DNA from: Hyphomicrobiales bacterium | Lineage (GTDB): Bacteria; Pseudomonadota; Alphaproteobacteria; Rhizobiales; Rhizobiaceae | Direction of reading: 5' to 3' | NCBI GenBank assembly: GCA_900469615.1 | Contig: UBYA01000008.1 | Coordinates: 124,001-188,000 of the forward strand | DNA length: 64,000 nucleotides | Part shown: in pieces, positions 10,205 through 19,190 of the stretch | How the letters are laid out: every line of letters begins with the position of its first letter | Numbering within the stretch: position 1 is the first letter of the stretch | Program-made: the position numbers and the translations under genes | The notes under the pieces: generated by a model | What the model saw: only the letters and a program-made list of their open reading frames with translations | Told to the model about the DNA's origin: nothing | Databases searched by the model: none

Positions 10205-10845
10205 TATAGAACCCTCAATTCTTCGTAGGACACCATGACATGCTCTTGAAAAGCAGGCCGCTCGGTCAGGTTTTGGTAGTAGCGCTGCAGCCGCGGGTGG
10301 GCAGGGCGCTGGATGTCGATGTCGAAATAGCGATAGAGAACGTGCCCGAACTGGATATCGGCGAGCGTCAGATTATCGCCGGCAAGGAAGCGATGCCGTC
10401 CGAGCTGCGCCTCGGCGATATCAAGCTTTGCTCCGAGCGTGGCGATAGCTGCGCGGATCGCCGCCTCGTTGCGCAGGGCGGCGGCGGTGCGTACGACGCG
10501 CCAGAATACCGGCCCGGTGAAATTCAGGGCAATGTTGATCTTGGCCCACTCCGTCCACATGTCGATCCGGGCGCGGCGACGGGCGTCCTTCGGCCAGAAA
10601 GCATCGTCGCCATATTGGGTAGCGAGATAGCGCAGGATGGCGCCCGTTTCCCATAGCGGCTCGCCATCGTCCTCGCGCAATACCGGAACCGTGCCGTTCG
10701 GATTCATCGCCAGGAATTCAGGCGTGTCGTTGACGCCATATGTGAAACCGGCATCGATGCGCTCATACGCCAGGCCGAGTTCGCCGACGCACCACATCAG
10801 CGCCTGCACGTTGGATGACGATTTGCGGCCCCAGACGGTCAGCAT
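10204..10845 (-). CDS. Glutathione S-transferase family protein embedded in the bet operon
   Basis: The 213-residue protein has an N-terminal thioredoxin-like domain ([27 protein letters not shown] supplies the cis-Pro; [11 protein letters not shown] binds glutathione) and a C-terminal helical domain with [15 protein letters not shown]. It lies five bases after betI and overlaps betB by one base, so it is co-transcribed with choline oxidation genes. In the S. meliloti operon betC (choline sulfatase) occupies this slot. The substrate is unknown; a role in handling reactive betaine aldehyde is only a guess. Confidence 0.9.
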   Translation of the reverse strand: MLTVWGRKSSSNVQALMWCVGELGLAYERIDAGFTYGVNDTPEFLAMNPNGTVPVLREDDGEPLWETGAILRYLATQYGDDAFWPKDARRRARIDMWTEWAKINIALNFTGPVFWRVVRTAAALRNEAAIRAAIATLGAKLDIAEAQLGRHRFLAGDNLTLADIQFGHVLYRYFDIDIQRPAHPRLQRYYQNLTERPAFQEHVMVSYEELRVL

Positions 10846-10850
10846 GGCTC

Positions 10851-11438
10851 TCAGCCTTCCAGCGCGTTCAGATGGGCGGTCAGGTAGTCTTCGGTCAGTG
10901 CGATCGATGCTTCGGTGCTGATCGGCGCGGATCTGAGGCTCTGGCGGATATAAAGCCCGTCGATCATGGCAGCCGCGCCCTCGGCGATGCGTTCGGCGTC
11001 ACCGACCGGGCACAGGGCCTTGAGATTGGCGACGAGGTTCGAATGCAGGCGGCGTGCATAGATGACGAGGAATCGGCGCGTCTCTTCCGAGCGCTGCGCT
11101 TCGGCATAGAAGGCAAGCCAGGCGGCGATCGTCTCCGGCGCGAATTGATCGGCCTGAAAACTGACGCGGATGACGGCGGAGAGCTTTTCGCGGGGCGTCC
11201 TCGCGGCCCGGAGCGCCGTCACGACGCTGTCGCGCAGCCGCTGTAGATGCACACGGACGGTCTCGATCAGCAACTGTTCCTTGCTGCCGAAATAATGATG
11301 CGCAAGAGCGGGGGAAACACCGGCCTCCTTGGCGATTTCGGACATGGTGACGGTCAGCGAGCCGTGATCGCCGATCACGCGCATCGCGGCATCCACCAGC
11401 GCTTTGCGGCGCACCGGCTCCATTCCGACTTTCGGCAT
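10851..11438 (-). CDS. betI: Choline-responsive TetR repressor BetI
   Basis: TetR-type repressor of 195 residues with the N-terminal helix-turn-helix TMSEIAKEAGVSPALAHHYF and the starting motif MPKVGMEPVRRKALVDA typical of BetI. It heads betI-GST-betB-betA, and a strong palindrome lies just upstream (11471-11496). By established knowledge BetI represses its own operon and choline relieves repression. Confidence 0.95.
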   Translation of the reverse strand: MPKVGMEPVRRKALVDAAMRVIGDHGSLTVTMSEIAKEAGVSPALAHHYFGSKEQLLIETVRVHLQRLRDSVVTALRAARTPREKLSAVIRVSFQADQFAPETIAAWLAFYAEAQRSEETRRFLVIYARRLHSNLVANLKALCPVGDAERIAEGAAAMIDGLYIRQSLRSAPISTEASIALTEDYLTAHLNALEG

Positions 11439-11470
11439 GCGTCAATCTCCCAGGGCTTGCGGCGAGTGTA

Positions 11471-11496
11471 TTATTGATTGACTGATCAATCAATAA
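11471..11496. promoter_or_regulatory. BetI operator
   Basis: Perfect 11-bp arms TTATTGATTGA (11471-11481) and TCAATCAATAA (11486-11496) flank a 4-base centre, 32 bases before the betI start. The ATTGATTGA/TCAATCAAT arms are the expected BetI half-sites. The site also lies 94 bases upstream of the divergent HdeD-type gene. Confidence 0.88.
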
Positions 11497-11589
11497 AAAT
11501 CGTCGCGCGGCAATCCGGGGCAAAAAATCCGCAACCTCTTTCCGAGGCGTGTTTCTGTGCCATACTTCCCGGGAGGAGGAGGTACAGTC

Positions 11590-12138
11590 ATGGTCGATAT
11601 TCTTGAGGACGTTCCGCCGTCGGCAATACGCGGCAAATGGGGCTGGTTTGTCGGGCTCGGCATAGTGCTGCTGATCTGCGGCGGTCTCGCCCTTGGCAAT
11701 CTGTTCATCGCCACGGTAGCTTCGGTCTATTATGTCGGCATGCTGATGCTGATCGGCGGCATCGTGCATCTGGCCCATGCGTTCCAGGTGAAGGGGTGGG
11801 AGCACATCCTGTTCTGGGTGCTCAGCGGCCTGCTTTATACGCTTGCCGGCATCCTTGCCTTTGCCAACCCGTTGCTGGCGTCCGAGGCATTGACCCTGTT
11901 CCTCGCCATCGCACTGCTGATTGCCGGCACGTTTCGTGTCTGGGTCGGCCGCAAGCTGAAGCCGGAGCGCGGCTGGGTGTGGATCGTCATCAGCGGCCTT
12001 GCGACCGCCGTCGCCGGTATCGCCATCGCGGTCGGCTGGCCGGTCAACAGCCTCTGGATCCTCGGTCTTTTCCTGGCCTTCGATCTGATCTTCCAGGGCT
12101 GGACGCTGGTGGCCTTCGGCCTCGTGCTGAGGCGGTAG
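11590..12138 (+). CDS. HdeD-family (DUF308) inner-membrane protein
   Basis: The 182-residue protein is almost entirely hydrophobic, with about six transmembrane segments in three repeated hairpins. That is the DUF308/HdeD layout linked in E. coli to acid resistance. The ATG at 11590 is preceded by GGAGGAGG at a good distance; an ATG at 11557 would place that ribosome binding site inside the gene and add a glycine-rich tail. Its promoter shares the intergenic region with betI, so BetI control is possible but unproven. Confidence 0.82.
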   Translation: MVDILEDVPPSAIRGKWGWFVGLGIVLLICGGLALGNLFIATVASVYYVGMLMLIGGIVHLAHAFQVKGWEHILFWVLSGLLYTLAGILAFANPLLASEALTLFLAIALLIAGTFRVWVGRKLKPERGWVWIVISGLATAVAGIAIAVGWPVNSLWILGLFLAFDLIFQGWTLVAFGLVLRR

Positions 12139-12365
12139 GCGATCTCCCGAAAGGGGTAACGCACTGCTACTTTTTGACAAGGAGCGTGAGCGGCGCTACT
12201 CTTTACGTCTCTGTCGTGCGAGGCGGAGCGGCGTTGAGTTGTAACGACAGTACCTTCATCTGGAAGCACGCATGTCCGAAGGGCACGCAGCGAAGGCATC
12301 GGCCGGAACCGTGAGAACATGCTTCCAGCCGAATTTCCGCCGAACGACGTCAAGGGAGGAATATC

Positions 12366-12617
12366 ATGCCGATGGTAACGGTTTCCATCTCTCCGCTTCA
12401 GGCCGCCGGCATTCGTGCCGCGGTCGATACCGGCACTTACGCTTCGAGCAGCGAAGTCGTGCGGGAGGCCCTGCGCATGTGGGATGCGGCCCGCAAGCGC
12501 GGTGACGTTTGCGATGTGCCGCATGCCGCCAACGATGGCGGAGACGCGGCAAGGAGCGGCCGTTGCGTGGCCGACATGTTCGCGGATTACGAGGCCGAGA
12601 GACACTCGCAGAACTAG
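12366..12617 (+). CDS. Orphan ParD-like (CopG/RHH) antitoxin
   Basis: The first 45 of 83 residues (TVSISPLQAAGIRAAVDTG, then YASSSEVVREALRMWD) are a typical ParD ribbon-helix-helix. The rest is rich in Cys, Asp and Ala, ends FADYEAERHSQN and does not resemble the usual ParE-binding tail. GGGAGG lies six bases upstream of ATG. No ParE-like frame is present on either side. The TAG stop codon is the first bases of a dispersed repeat, which suggests the repeat replaced or separated the toxin gene. Confidence 0.72.
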   Translation: MPMVTVSISPLQAAGIRAAVDTGTYASSSEVVREALRMWDAARKRGDVCDVPHAANDGGDAARSGRCVADMFADYEAERHSQN

Positions 12618-12719
12618 AGCGGTTCCTCGTTTCACGGAATCGATGAACCGCTCTATCCCTTTGTTTTTACGCGATTCCGGACGGAAAATCGCTGCGCACT
12701 TTTCCTGGAATTGCTCTAG
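12614..12719 (+). repeat. Dispersed ~106-bp intergenic repeat, best copy
   Basis: Begins CTAGAGCGGTTC, has an internal short inverted repeat that brings in GAACCGCTCTA, then the core ACGCGATTCCGGACGGAAAA, and ends TTTTCCTGGAATTGCTCTAG. The termini CTAGAGC and GCTCTAG are inverted copies of each other. Other copies are at 54834-54940 (same orientation) and 19085-19190 (opposite), with weaker ones at 5307, 52249 and 61152. Confidence 0.8.
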
Positions 12720-12928
12720 CCCTGATTTTCACTGGTGCCGGCGGCGGCTCCCACGTATTCGGCGGCATTTCGTCCCGACGAATGGTTAACATTGCTTTAC
12801 CATTCATGAAACTTTCACATGCGGGAAAGGTTTCGTTGACGCTTGTGGCGCATCCTGGGTCGAAAACGCGGTAAATCCAAAGTTTTACTCAAATAAATTA
12901 GTTCAGAAATCCGCAAGTGGAGATGGGC
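12618..12928. other. 311-bp gap before the EAL-GGDEF gene
   Basis: The first third is the dispersed repeat (to 12719). The remainder, to the c-di-GMP gene start, becomes A/T-rich close to the gene (12870-12910, AAATCCAAAGTTTTACTC). It probably contains that gene's promoter, but no convincing -35/-10 pair could be chosen. Confidence 0.5.
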
Positions 12929-14734
12929 ATGCCCCTGACTGCCGCAGTCGAGGCCGGTGTATTGCGTCGGTATGCCAGCGACCAGATTGTCACTCTCGCC
13001 AAACTCGTCATCGAAAATGCATTCCAGCCGATCGTAGAGGCCGGCACCGGTGCCGTTTTCGGTTATGAATCGCTGATGCGCGGGCAGGAGAGCATCGGGT
13101 TCAACAGCCCGATCGATATCCTCGACGAGGCCGAGCGCACCGGCCAGCTTCTCGGGCTGGAGCAGATGGTCACGAGCCGGGCGCTGGCGAAGTTCGCCAC
13201 GCTGCCCAACCTCGGCTCGGCGACGCTTTTCCTCAATCTGGATGTCCGGCTGATTCCGCAGGGCGCATTCCTGCTCGACGGCTTGCTGCAACACATGCGG
13301 AAGGCCGGCGTTGCACCATCCTCCGTCTGCTTCGAATTCTCCGAGCGCTTCGACAATACCAGCGTGCCCGAATTTGCCGCGCTGGTTGCCAGAATGCGCA
13401 ATGCCGGCTTCAAGCTCGCCATCGACGATTTCGGCGTCGGCCATGGCGAGATGAAGCTCCTCTCCGATTATCCGGTCGACTACCTCAAGATCGATCGGCA
13501 TTTCGTCGTCGATATCGATCGCAGCGCCCGCAAGCGCCATATTCTCAGGAATCTCGTCAATATCGCCCATGTTCTCGGCACGCGCGTCATCGCCGAGGGC
13601 ATCGAGACCGAGGCGGAGTTCCTTACCTGCCGCGAATTCGGCGTCGATCTCGTCCAAGGCTGGTTCATCGCCCGTCCGACCGTGTTCGTCAACGAACTCA
13701 AGCCGAGCTTTCCGCACCTGCAGGATCTCGGCAAGACGGAGCGCAACAGCCAGTCGCTCGATGAAATCCTCATCCGCAAGCAGATCGAGGTGCTGCCGAC
13801 CATTCGCGAGAGCGACAGCATCGACAGCGTCTTCGAGCTTTTCCGCCGCAATCCGCGCCGCGCCTATTTCCCGGTCGTCAATGCCAATGACGAGCCGCGC
13901 GGCATCATCCACGAGTATCAGCTGAAGGAATACATCTACCAGCCGTTCGGCCGCGATCTTTTGAAGAACAAGGTCTATGAGCGCTCCATCTCGCATTTCG
14001 TCGAGATGGCGCCGATCGTCGGCCTCGATTCGGACGCGGATACGCTGATGGCGATCTTCGCCAACATGGAAAGCAGCGATTGCCTGATCGTGACCGAAGG
14101 CACGCATTATGCCGGCATCGTTTCAGCCGCCTCGCTCATCAAGGTCATCAACGAGAAGCAACTGAAGATCGCTCAGGACCAGAACCCGCTGACCGGCCTG
14201 CCGGGCAATCGCGCCATCCACGATTTCATGCAGAATGCCGGCCGGGACGGCGACGAGATCAGGCATTTCTGCTATTGCGACTTCGATAATTTCAAGCCGT
14301 TCAACGATGCCTACGGCTTCCACCTCGGCGATCATGCGATTTCGTTGTTTGCGGCGCTGATGCGCCGCTATTTCTTTGCCGAGCGAAACTTTCTCGGCCA
14401 TGTCGGCGGCGATGATTTCTTCATCGGCGTTACCGGCTGGAGCATGTCCGAACTTCGCGAGGTTCTGGACCGGCTGCTTGCCGATTTCCACGCCGATGTT
14501 CTCGAACTTTACTCGGCGGAGGATCGCGCCGCCGGGCGAATTCGCGGCCACGATCGCAGCGGCGCCGAAGCGGAGTTTCCGCTGATGCGCTGCTCCATCG
14601 GCATCCTGCAGCTGCTCGAGGGGCTGGTGATCGACAATATCAACCGTGTCAGCACCTCCATCGCAGGCATAAAGGCGAAGGCGAAGGAGAGCGCCGCCGG
14701 CGTCGCATTCCTCGGTTTGGCCGAGACGAATTGA
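12929..14734 (+). CDS. EAL - CBS pair - GGDEF c-di-GMP protein
   Basis: Cytoplasmic 601-residue protein with reversed domain order. The N-terminal EAL domain keeps the catalytic set [40 protein letters not shown] and VQGWF, so phosphodiesterase activity is plausible. Two CBS repeats follow (around residues 280-410, [13 protein letters not shown] and [15 protein letters not shown]), which usually bind adenine nucleotides. The C-terminal GGDEF domain starts at NPLTGLPGN and has GGDDF instead of GG[DE]EF, so cyclase activity is doubtful. The ATG at 12929 has GGAG seven bases upstream; earlier in-frame GTG (12917) and ATG (12923) are less well placed. Confidence 0.92.
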   Translation: MPLTAAVEAGVLRRYASDQIVTLAKLVIENAFQPIVEAGTGAVFGYESLMRGQESIGFNSPIDILDEAERTGQLLGLEQMVTSRALAKFATLPNLGSATLFLNLDVRLIPQGAFLLDGLLQHMRKAGVAPSSVCFEFSERFDNTSVPEFAALVARMRNAGFKLAIDDFGVGHGEMKLLSDYPVDYLKIDRHFVVDIDRSARKRHILRNLVNIAHVLGTRVIAEGIETEAEFLTCREFGVDLVQGWFIARPTVFVNELKPSFPHLQDLGKTERNSQSLDEILIRKQIEVLPTIRESDSIDSVFELFRRNPRRAYFPVVNANDEPRGIIHEYQLKEYIYQPFGRDLLKNKVYERSISHFVEMAPIVGLDSDADTLMAIFANMESSDCLIVTEGTHYAGIVSAASLIKVINEKQLKIAQDQNPLTGLPGNRAIHDFMQNAGRDGDEIRHFCYCDFDNFKPFNDAYGFHLGDHAISLFAALMRRYFFAERNFLGHVGGDDFFIGVTGWSMSELREVLDRLLADFHADVLELYSAEDRAAGRIRGHDRSGAEAEFPLMRCSIGILQLLEGLVIDNINRVSTSIAGIKAKAKESAAGVAFLGLAETN

Positions 14735-14813
14735 CGCCATTCCGCCAAGCCATCTTTTCAAGCGCGCTGCGCTAAACTATCTCCACTGCTTTGCTGGGAG
14801 AGGAGAGTGCGCC

Positions 14814-15812
14814 ATGCCCTTGCCGTCTGAAATGCGTTTCGTGGATCTGCCGTCCTTCGGCGGGCCTGAAGTCATGACCATCGGCCGGAAGCCGTTACCG
14901 ATCCTGAAGCCGGGCGAGATCCTCGTCCGCGTCGAGGCCGCCGGCGTCAACAGGCCGGATGTGGCGCAGCGTCAGGGCACCTATCCCCCGCCGAAGGAGG
15001 CGAGCCCGATCCTGGGTCTCGAAATCGCCGGCGAAGTGGTCGATGTCGCGCCCGGCGTCACGGAATTTTCGATCGGCAACAAGGTCTGCGGTCTCGCCAA
15101 CGGCGGCGGCTATGCCGAATATTGCGCCCTGCCGGCCGGCCAGGCGCTTCGCTTCCCGAATGGCTACGACGCCGTGCGCGCGGCGGCAGTCCCCGAGACG
15201 TTCTTCACCGTATGGGCCAACCTCTTCCAGATGGCGGGCCTCACCGAAGGCGAAAGCGTGCTGATCCATGGCGGCTCCAGCGGCATCGGCACGACGGCGA
15301 TCCAGCTCGCCCATGCTTTCGGCGCGACGGTCTATACGACGGCCGGCTCGCAGGAAAAATGCGAGGCGTGCGAGAAGCTCGGCGCGAAGCGGGCGATCAA
15401 CTACAAGCAGGAGGATTTCGCCGAGGTCATCAAGGCGGAAACCGGCCACGGCGTCGACGTGATCCTCGACATGATCGGCGCCGCCTATCTGGAAAAGAAC
15501 CTGGCCTCGCTTGCCCGCGACGGCTGCCTTTCCATCATTGCTTTCCTTGGCGGGGCCATTGCCGAGAAGATCAACCTTCAGCCGATCATGGTCAAGCGCC
15601 TGACCGTGACCGGATCGACCATGCGCCCGCGCACGGCCGAGGAAAAGCGTGCCATCCGCGACGATCTTCTCTCCCAGGTCTGGCCGCTGCTCGACGAGGG
15701 CATGGTTGCTCCCGTCATTCACAAGGTCTTTGCCTTTGACGATGTGATCGAGGCGCATCGGTTGATGGAAACCGGCGATCACATCGGCAAGATCATGCTG
15801 AAGCTGGCCTGA
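14814..15812 (+). CDS. NAD(P)H quinone oxidoreductase, zeta-crystallin / PIG3 type
   Basis: Zinc-free MDR-superfamily protein of 332 residues. The N-terminal GroES-like domain has [16 protein letters not shown] and the Rossmann part has [17 protein letters not shown] (cofactor loop), followed by [11 protein letters not shown]. No catalytic zinc ligands are present. Family members reduce quinones with NADPH; the physiological substrate is unknown. A good ribosome binding site (GAGAGGAGAG) precedes ATG. The last 20 bases overlap the end of the convergent MFS gene. Confidence 0.9.
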   Translation: MPLPSEMRFVDLPSFGGPEVMTIGRKPLPILKPGEILVRVEAAGVNRPDVAQRQGTYPPPKEASPILGLEIAGEVVDVAPGVTEFSIGNKVCGLANGGGYAEYCALPAGQALRFPNGYDAVRAAAVPETFFTVWANLFQMAGLTEGESVLIHGGSSGIGTTAIQLAHAFGATVYTTAGSQEKCEACEKLGAKRAINYKQEDFAEVIKAETGHGVDVILDMIGAAYLEKNLASLARDGCLSIIAFLGGAIAEKINLQPIMVKRLTVTGSTMRPRTAEEKRAIRDDLLSQVWPLLDEGMVAPVIHKVFAFDDVIEAHRLMETGDHIGKIMLKLA

Positions 15813-17217
15813 TCGTGAAGGAAAGCGCAATGGCGACGAGGCCGGGCACCGCCATCAGGGCATAGAGCCAGGTCGCGGCCGAGAGGCCGCCGGCAATGCC
15901 GCCCGGATGCGTGAGGCCAGCGCCATTGGCGATGACGCCCGCGAGCGCCGCGCCGAACGCGCCGCCCAGCGATTGCGTCATCGAGATGGCGGCCGAAGCC
16001 TTGTCCTGCTCGGTTCTGCGGGTGATGCCGATGAGCTTGGTGACGAGATGCGCCCAGCCGAGGCCGACGCCGAACCCCATCAGAAACATGGCGGTCACGG
16101 CGGGCGCAAGCCTGGCGACGCCATCGAAAGGCGTCGTCGTCGCCAGGAACGGGATCAGCGACGCGGTTGCGGCGGTTTCCAGAATGCAGCCGGCGACAAT
16201 GGCGATCGCGGCCTGCCTGCCGGAGAGCGACGCGCTGAAGAAGGCGGCGATCGTCCAGCCCAATGCGACCAGCGCGACCAGATAGCCCGAAACCAGGGGC
16301 GTGACGCCATGCAGTGTCTGCAGGAAATAGGGAATATAGATGTCGCTCGTCAGCACCATCATGGCTGCGAACATCGTCAGATAGAGGCGCGAGATGGGAT
16401 TGCCGAGCATGGCCGCGCCATAGGGTAGCAGGCGCGTGTCGCTCTTGCGTTCGATTGCGACCATGATTGCGACGAGAACGATCGACGCTGCGATCAGCAG
16501 CGCCGTGTATGGTCCGTGTTCGACGGTGCTTGCAATGTTGACGACGAGGACCGCGGCCAGCAGCAGCGCGATCTGGATCAGCGGTGTCCTCGTATCCGCC
16601 CGATCGTCCGCGACATCAGGCAGCAGCCACCGCGTCGAAAACGCCATGATCACGGTCAGCGGCACGAGGATGAGGAATGCCTCGCGCCAAGCGCCTCCGG
16701 CGGCGAAGAGGCCGCCCAGCGTCGGTCCCAACACCGTTGCGACACCCCAGATCGCTGCGTAGAGCGTGGAAGCCTTGCGCCACAAGACTTCGGGATAGAC
16801 GAAACGGATGAAGGCATAGGCAAGGCCGGACAGCATGCCGGCGCCATAGCCCTGGGCGGCGCGGCCGACCAGCAGCACCGGCATCATCGGTGCGACGGCA
16901 CAGATGAGGCTGCCGGCGCCGAATGTGAGAGCCGCTGCGACATAGACGGCACGCAAGCCCATACCTTTTGGCCTTGTGGCGACCGTAATCGAGCCGAGCA
17001 CGCCGGCCGCGACGAAGAGCGTCGTCATCCATGAGAACAGTTCGAGGCCGCCGATATCCCGGACGATGGAGGGAGCGATCGTGGCGGTGATGTAGGCCTC
17101 GACGGCATAGAGCGTGACGCCGCCACCGAGCATAAGCGTCGCCGGCAGGCATTTCGGCGAGAACAACGCAAAGACGGAAGAGGGCGGGGCGGGAGCGGTG
17201 TTTTCCATGCCGGACAT
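15793..17217 (-). CDS. MFS transporter, probable drug-type exporter
   Basis: A 474-residue membrane protein with about 14 hydrophobic segments (DHA2-like). It has MFS motifs [14 protein letters not shown] and [15 protein letters not shown], the latter resembling the antiporter motif C of drug exporters. The substrate is not predictable. It is divergent from a cysteine-rich regulator (17319) across 101 bases holding a palindrome, which suggests local control by that regulator. Its 3' end overlaps the quinone oxidoreductase by 20 bases. Confidence 0.88.
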   Translation of the reverse strand: MSGMENTAPAPPSSVFALFSPKCLPATLMLGGGVTLYAVEAYITATIAPSIVRDIGGLELFSWMTTLFVAAGVLGSITVATRPKGMGLRAVYVAAALTFGAGSLICAVAPMMPVLLVGRAAQGYGAGMLSGLAYAFIRFVYPEVLWRKASTLYAAIWGVATVLGPTLGGLFAAGGAWREAFLILVPLTVIMAFSTRWLLPDVADDRADTRTPLIQIALLLAAVLVVNIASTVEHGPYTALLIAASIVLVAIMVAIERKSDTRLLPYGAAMLGNPISRLYLTMFAAMMVLTSDIYIPYFLQTLHGVTPLVSGYLVALVALGWTIAAFFSASLSGRQAAIAIVAGCILETAATASLIPFLATTTPFDGVARLAPAVTAMFLMGFGVGLGWAHLVTKLIGITRRTEQDKASAAISMTQSLGGAFGAALAGVIANGAGLTHPGGIAGGLSAATWLYALMAVPGLVAIALSFTIRPASA

Positions 17218-17253
17218 CGGGCGATCCTCGGTATTTTCCCTGGCGGTTGATTA

Positions 17254-17318
17254 TTTTCCAAGTTATAATTTGGAAAATTACACCGGCATCGTATTAAAAC
17301 AAGAGAAAACTTGGAAAA
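17254..17318. promoter_or_regulatory. Candidate operator cluster between MFS gene and COG2345-type regulator
   Basis: Perfect arms TTTTCCAA (17254-17261) and TTGGAAAA (17270-17277) flank an 8-base centre. A third half-site TTGGAAAA (17311-17318) abuts the regulator's ATG, and another TTTTCC is at 17234. Repeated half-sites between two divergent genes suggest an autoregulated operator. Confidence 0.6.
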
Positions 17319-17945
17319 ATGCGTCAGTCACCTGCCAATCGAATTCTGATCCTGTTGAAAACCGAAGGGCCGCAACTGGCGCCGGCCATCGGCGATGCGC
17401 TTGGCATATCATCGGAGGCTGCCCGCCAGCAATTGACGAAGATGGCGGAGGAGGGGCTGGTCGAGCCGGTGGCGGAAGCCACGGCCGGCAGGGGCCGGCC
17501 ACGGCAGTCCTGGCACCTGACGGTCGCCGGCAACAGGCAGTTTCCGGACGGTCACGCCGACCTGACCGCGACGCTGCTTGCGACCATGGTCAGCCAATTG
17601 GGGCAGGAGGCCGTCGATACCGTCATCTCCGCCCGCGAAACGGATACGCTCCGGCGCTATCGCAGCGAAATCGATCTCGAAGCCGATCTGCCCTCGCGCG
17701 TCGCGAGCCTGGCCGCCATCCGCACGCGGGAAGGCTATATGGCCGATCACTGGCAGGAGGATGACGGCTCGCTGATGCTGGTGGAAAATCATTGCCCCAT
17801 CTGCGCCGCCGCATCTGCCTGCGCCGGCTTTTGCCGCTCCGAGCTGGAGACTTTCCGGCTGGTGCTCGGCGCGCAGGTCGAGCGGGAGGAGCACATCCTG
17901 CGCGGCGCGAGGCGCTGTGCCTACAGGATTCGCGACGCGGCCTGA
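17319..17945 (+). CDS. SufR/COG2345-type HTH regulator with cysteine cluster
   Basis: Protein of 208 residues with an N-terminal winged helix (ALGISSEAARQQLTKMAEEGLV, then the GRGRPRQSW wing). Near the C-terminus are Cys159, Cys162, Cys168, Cys172 and Cys200 (NHCPICAAASACAGFC ... ARRCAYRI). This is the arrangement of COG2345 regulators, related to SufR, which binds an Fe-S cluster through such cysteines. Redox or metal sensing is therefore likely but inferred. It faces the MFS exporter, and its start codon directly follows a TTGGAAAA half-site. Confidence 0.85.
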   Translation: MRQSPANRILILLKTEGPQLAPAIGDALGISSEAARQQLTKMAEEGLVEPVAEATAGRGRPRQSWHLTVAGNRQFPDGHADLTATLLATMVSQLGQEAVDTVISARETDTLRRYRSEIDLEADLPSRVASLAAIRTREGYMADHWQEDDGSLMLVENHCPICAAASACAGFCRSELETFRLVLGAQVEREEHILRGARRCAYRIRDAA

Positions 17946-18043
17946 GAGGCCATTTTTATACCGTCCGCCGGTATCGGAGATTGGCAAGGCGGGGTGCAGC
18001 CGCTATCACTGCCCGTCCCGCAAATCAAAGGCTGCTTTCCATC

Positions 18044-19051
18044 ATGTCGAATCCCGTCTGTGTCGAAGTCACCCGTGGCAACCAGGTCGAAAGCCGTCAT
18101 CGCGGTTCCATAGTGGCCGTTGATGGCGATGGAAAGCTGGTCTTCTCGGTCGGCGATATAGAAAGCGGCGTCTTTCCGCGTTCCGCCTGCAAGGCAATGC
18201 AGGCCCTGCCGCTGGTTGAAAGCGGCGCCGCGGACGCTTACGGCTTCGGCAATAAAGAGCTGGCGCTCGCCTGCTCGTCCCACAACGGCGAGGACGAGCA
18301 TGTCGCGCTTGCCGCCTCGATGCTGGCGCGCGCCGGCCGCGATGTCGATACGCTCGAATGCGGCGCGCACTGGTCTTTCGATCAGAAGACCCTCATTCAT
18401 CAGGCCCGTACCATCGAAAAGCCTTCGGCGCTGCACAACAATTGCTCCGGCAAGCACGCCGGTTTCGTCTGCGCCTGCTGCCATCAGGACATCGATCCGA
18501 GCGGCTATGTCGGCTACGATCACCCGCTGCAGCAGCAGATCCGCGAGACGATGCAGAGCCTGACCGGCGCTATTCTCGCCCATGACAATTGCGGCACAGA
18601 CGGCTGCTCGATCCCCACCTATGCGGTGCCGCTCAAGGGATTGGCGCATGGATTTGCCAGGATGGCGACGGGCGCCGGCCTGGAGCCGCTGCGCGCCAAG
18701 GCGTCGCGCCGGCTGTTCGAAGCCTGCATGGCGGAGCCCTTCTACGTCGCCGGCACCGATCGTGCCTGCACCAGGCTGATGCGGATCGCTCCCGGCCGCA
18801 TCTTCGCCAAGACCGGCGCCGAAGGCGTGTTTTGTGCGGCGATTCCCGATGAGGGCATCGCCATCGCCGTGAAATGCGATGACGGCACCACCCGCGCGGC
18901 GGAAGTCATGGTGGCGGCGGCGCTGGCCCGCTTTTTCGATAGGGACGGCGCGGTTCATGCCGGTCTCATGGCGATGGCCGTCAGGTCCTTCAAAAACTGG
19001 AACGGCGCCCATGTCGGCGATATCAGGCCGGCCGCGGTCCTGATGGCGTAA
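18044..19051 (+). CDS. L-asparaginase, rhizobial (asparaginase II, PF06089) type
   Basis: Hydrolyses asparagine to aspartate and ammonia. The 335-residue protein matches the distinct class first described for the R. etli inducible asparaginase, not the bacterial type I/II folds. Ser47-x-x-Lys50 (RSACKAM), Ser79 (CSSHNG) and Lys256 (FAKTGAEG) give the two Ser-Lys pairs. Cys134/Lys137 (NNCSGKH) and Cys188 (DNCGTDGC) correspond to the metal-binding residues known in that enzyme, offset by one. The frame is open further upstream but overlaps the preceding gene, so ATG at 18044 was chosen. No asparagine permease or ans regulator is nearby. Confidence 0.92.
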   Translation: MSNPVCVEVTRGNQVESRHRGSIVAVDGDGKLVFSVGDIESGVFPRSACKAMQALPLVESGAADAYGFGNKELALACSSHNGEDEHVALAASMLARAGRDVDTLECGAHWSFDQKTLIHQARTIEKPSALHNNCSGKHAGFVCACCHQDIDPSGYVGYDHPLQQQIRETMQSLTGAILAHDNCGTDGCSIPTYAVPLKGLAHGFARMATGAGLEPLRAKASRRLFEACMAEPFYVAGTDRACTRLMRIAPGRIFAKTGAEGVFCAAIPDEGIAIAVKCDDGTTRAAEVMVAAALARFFDRDGAVHAGLMAMAVRSFKNWNGAHVGDIRPAAVLMA

Positions 19052-19084
19052 GGGCTGCGGCCGCTATCCGCTTTTCTCATCGTC

Positions 19085-19190
19085 TCAGGCAATTCCGGGA
19101 AAGTGCGCAGCGGTTTTCCGTTCGGAATTGCGTGAAGACATATGGATAGGGCGTTTTCGCGATTCGAAGAAAAGCGGAAGACGCTCTATT
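19085..19190 (-). repeat. Dispersed ~106-bp intergenic repeat, inverted copy
   Basis: On the minus strand it reads AATAGAGC..., then TTCGAATCGCGAAAACGCCC, ACGCAATTCCGAACGGAAAA, and ends GGAATTGCCTGAG. It aligns along its whole length with the copies at 12614 and 54834. Its outer TAG (19188-19186) is the stop codon of the DUF2127 gene. Confidence 0.78.

Noticed and set aside
12614..12719. Possible terminator for the ParD-like gene
   Set aside because: Inner inverted repeats exist, but the same sequence recurs elsewhere in other contexts and lacks a proper stem plus U-tract.
12815..14107. 430-codon frame opposite the EAL-CBS-GGDEF gene
   Set aside because: Antisense shadow of a well-supported domain protein, without a ribosome binding site or known motif.
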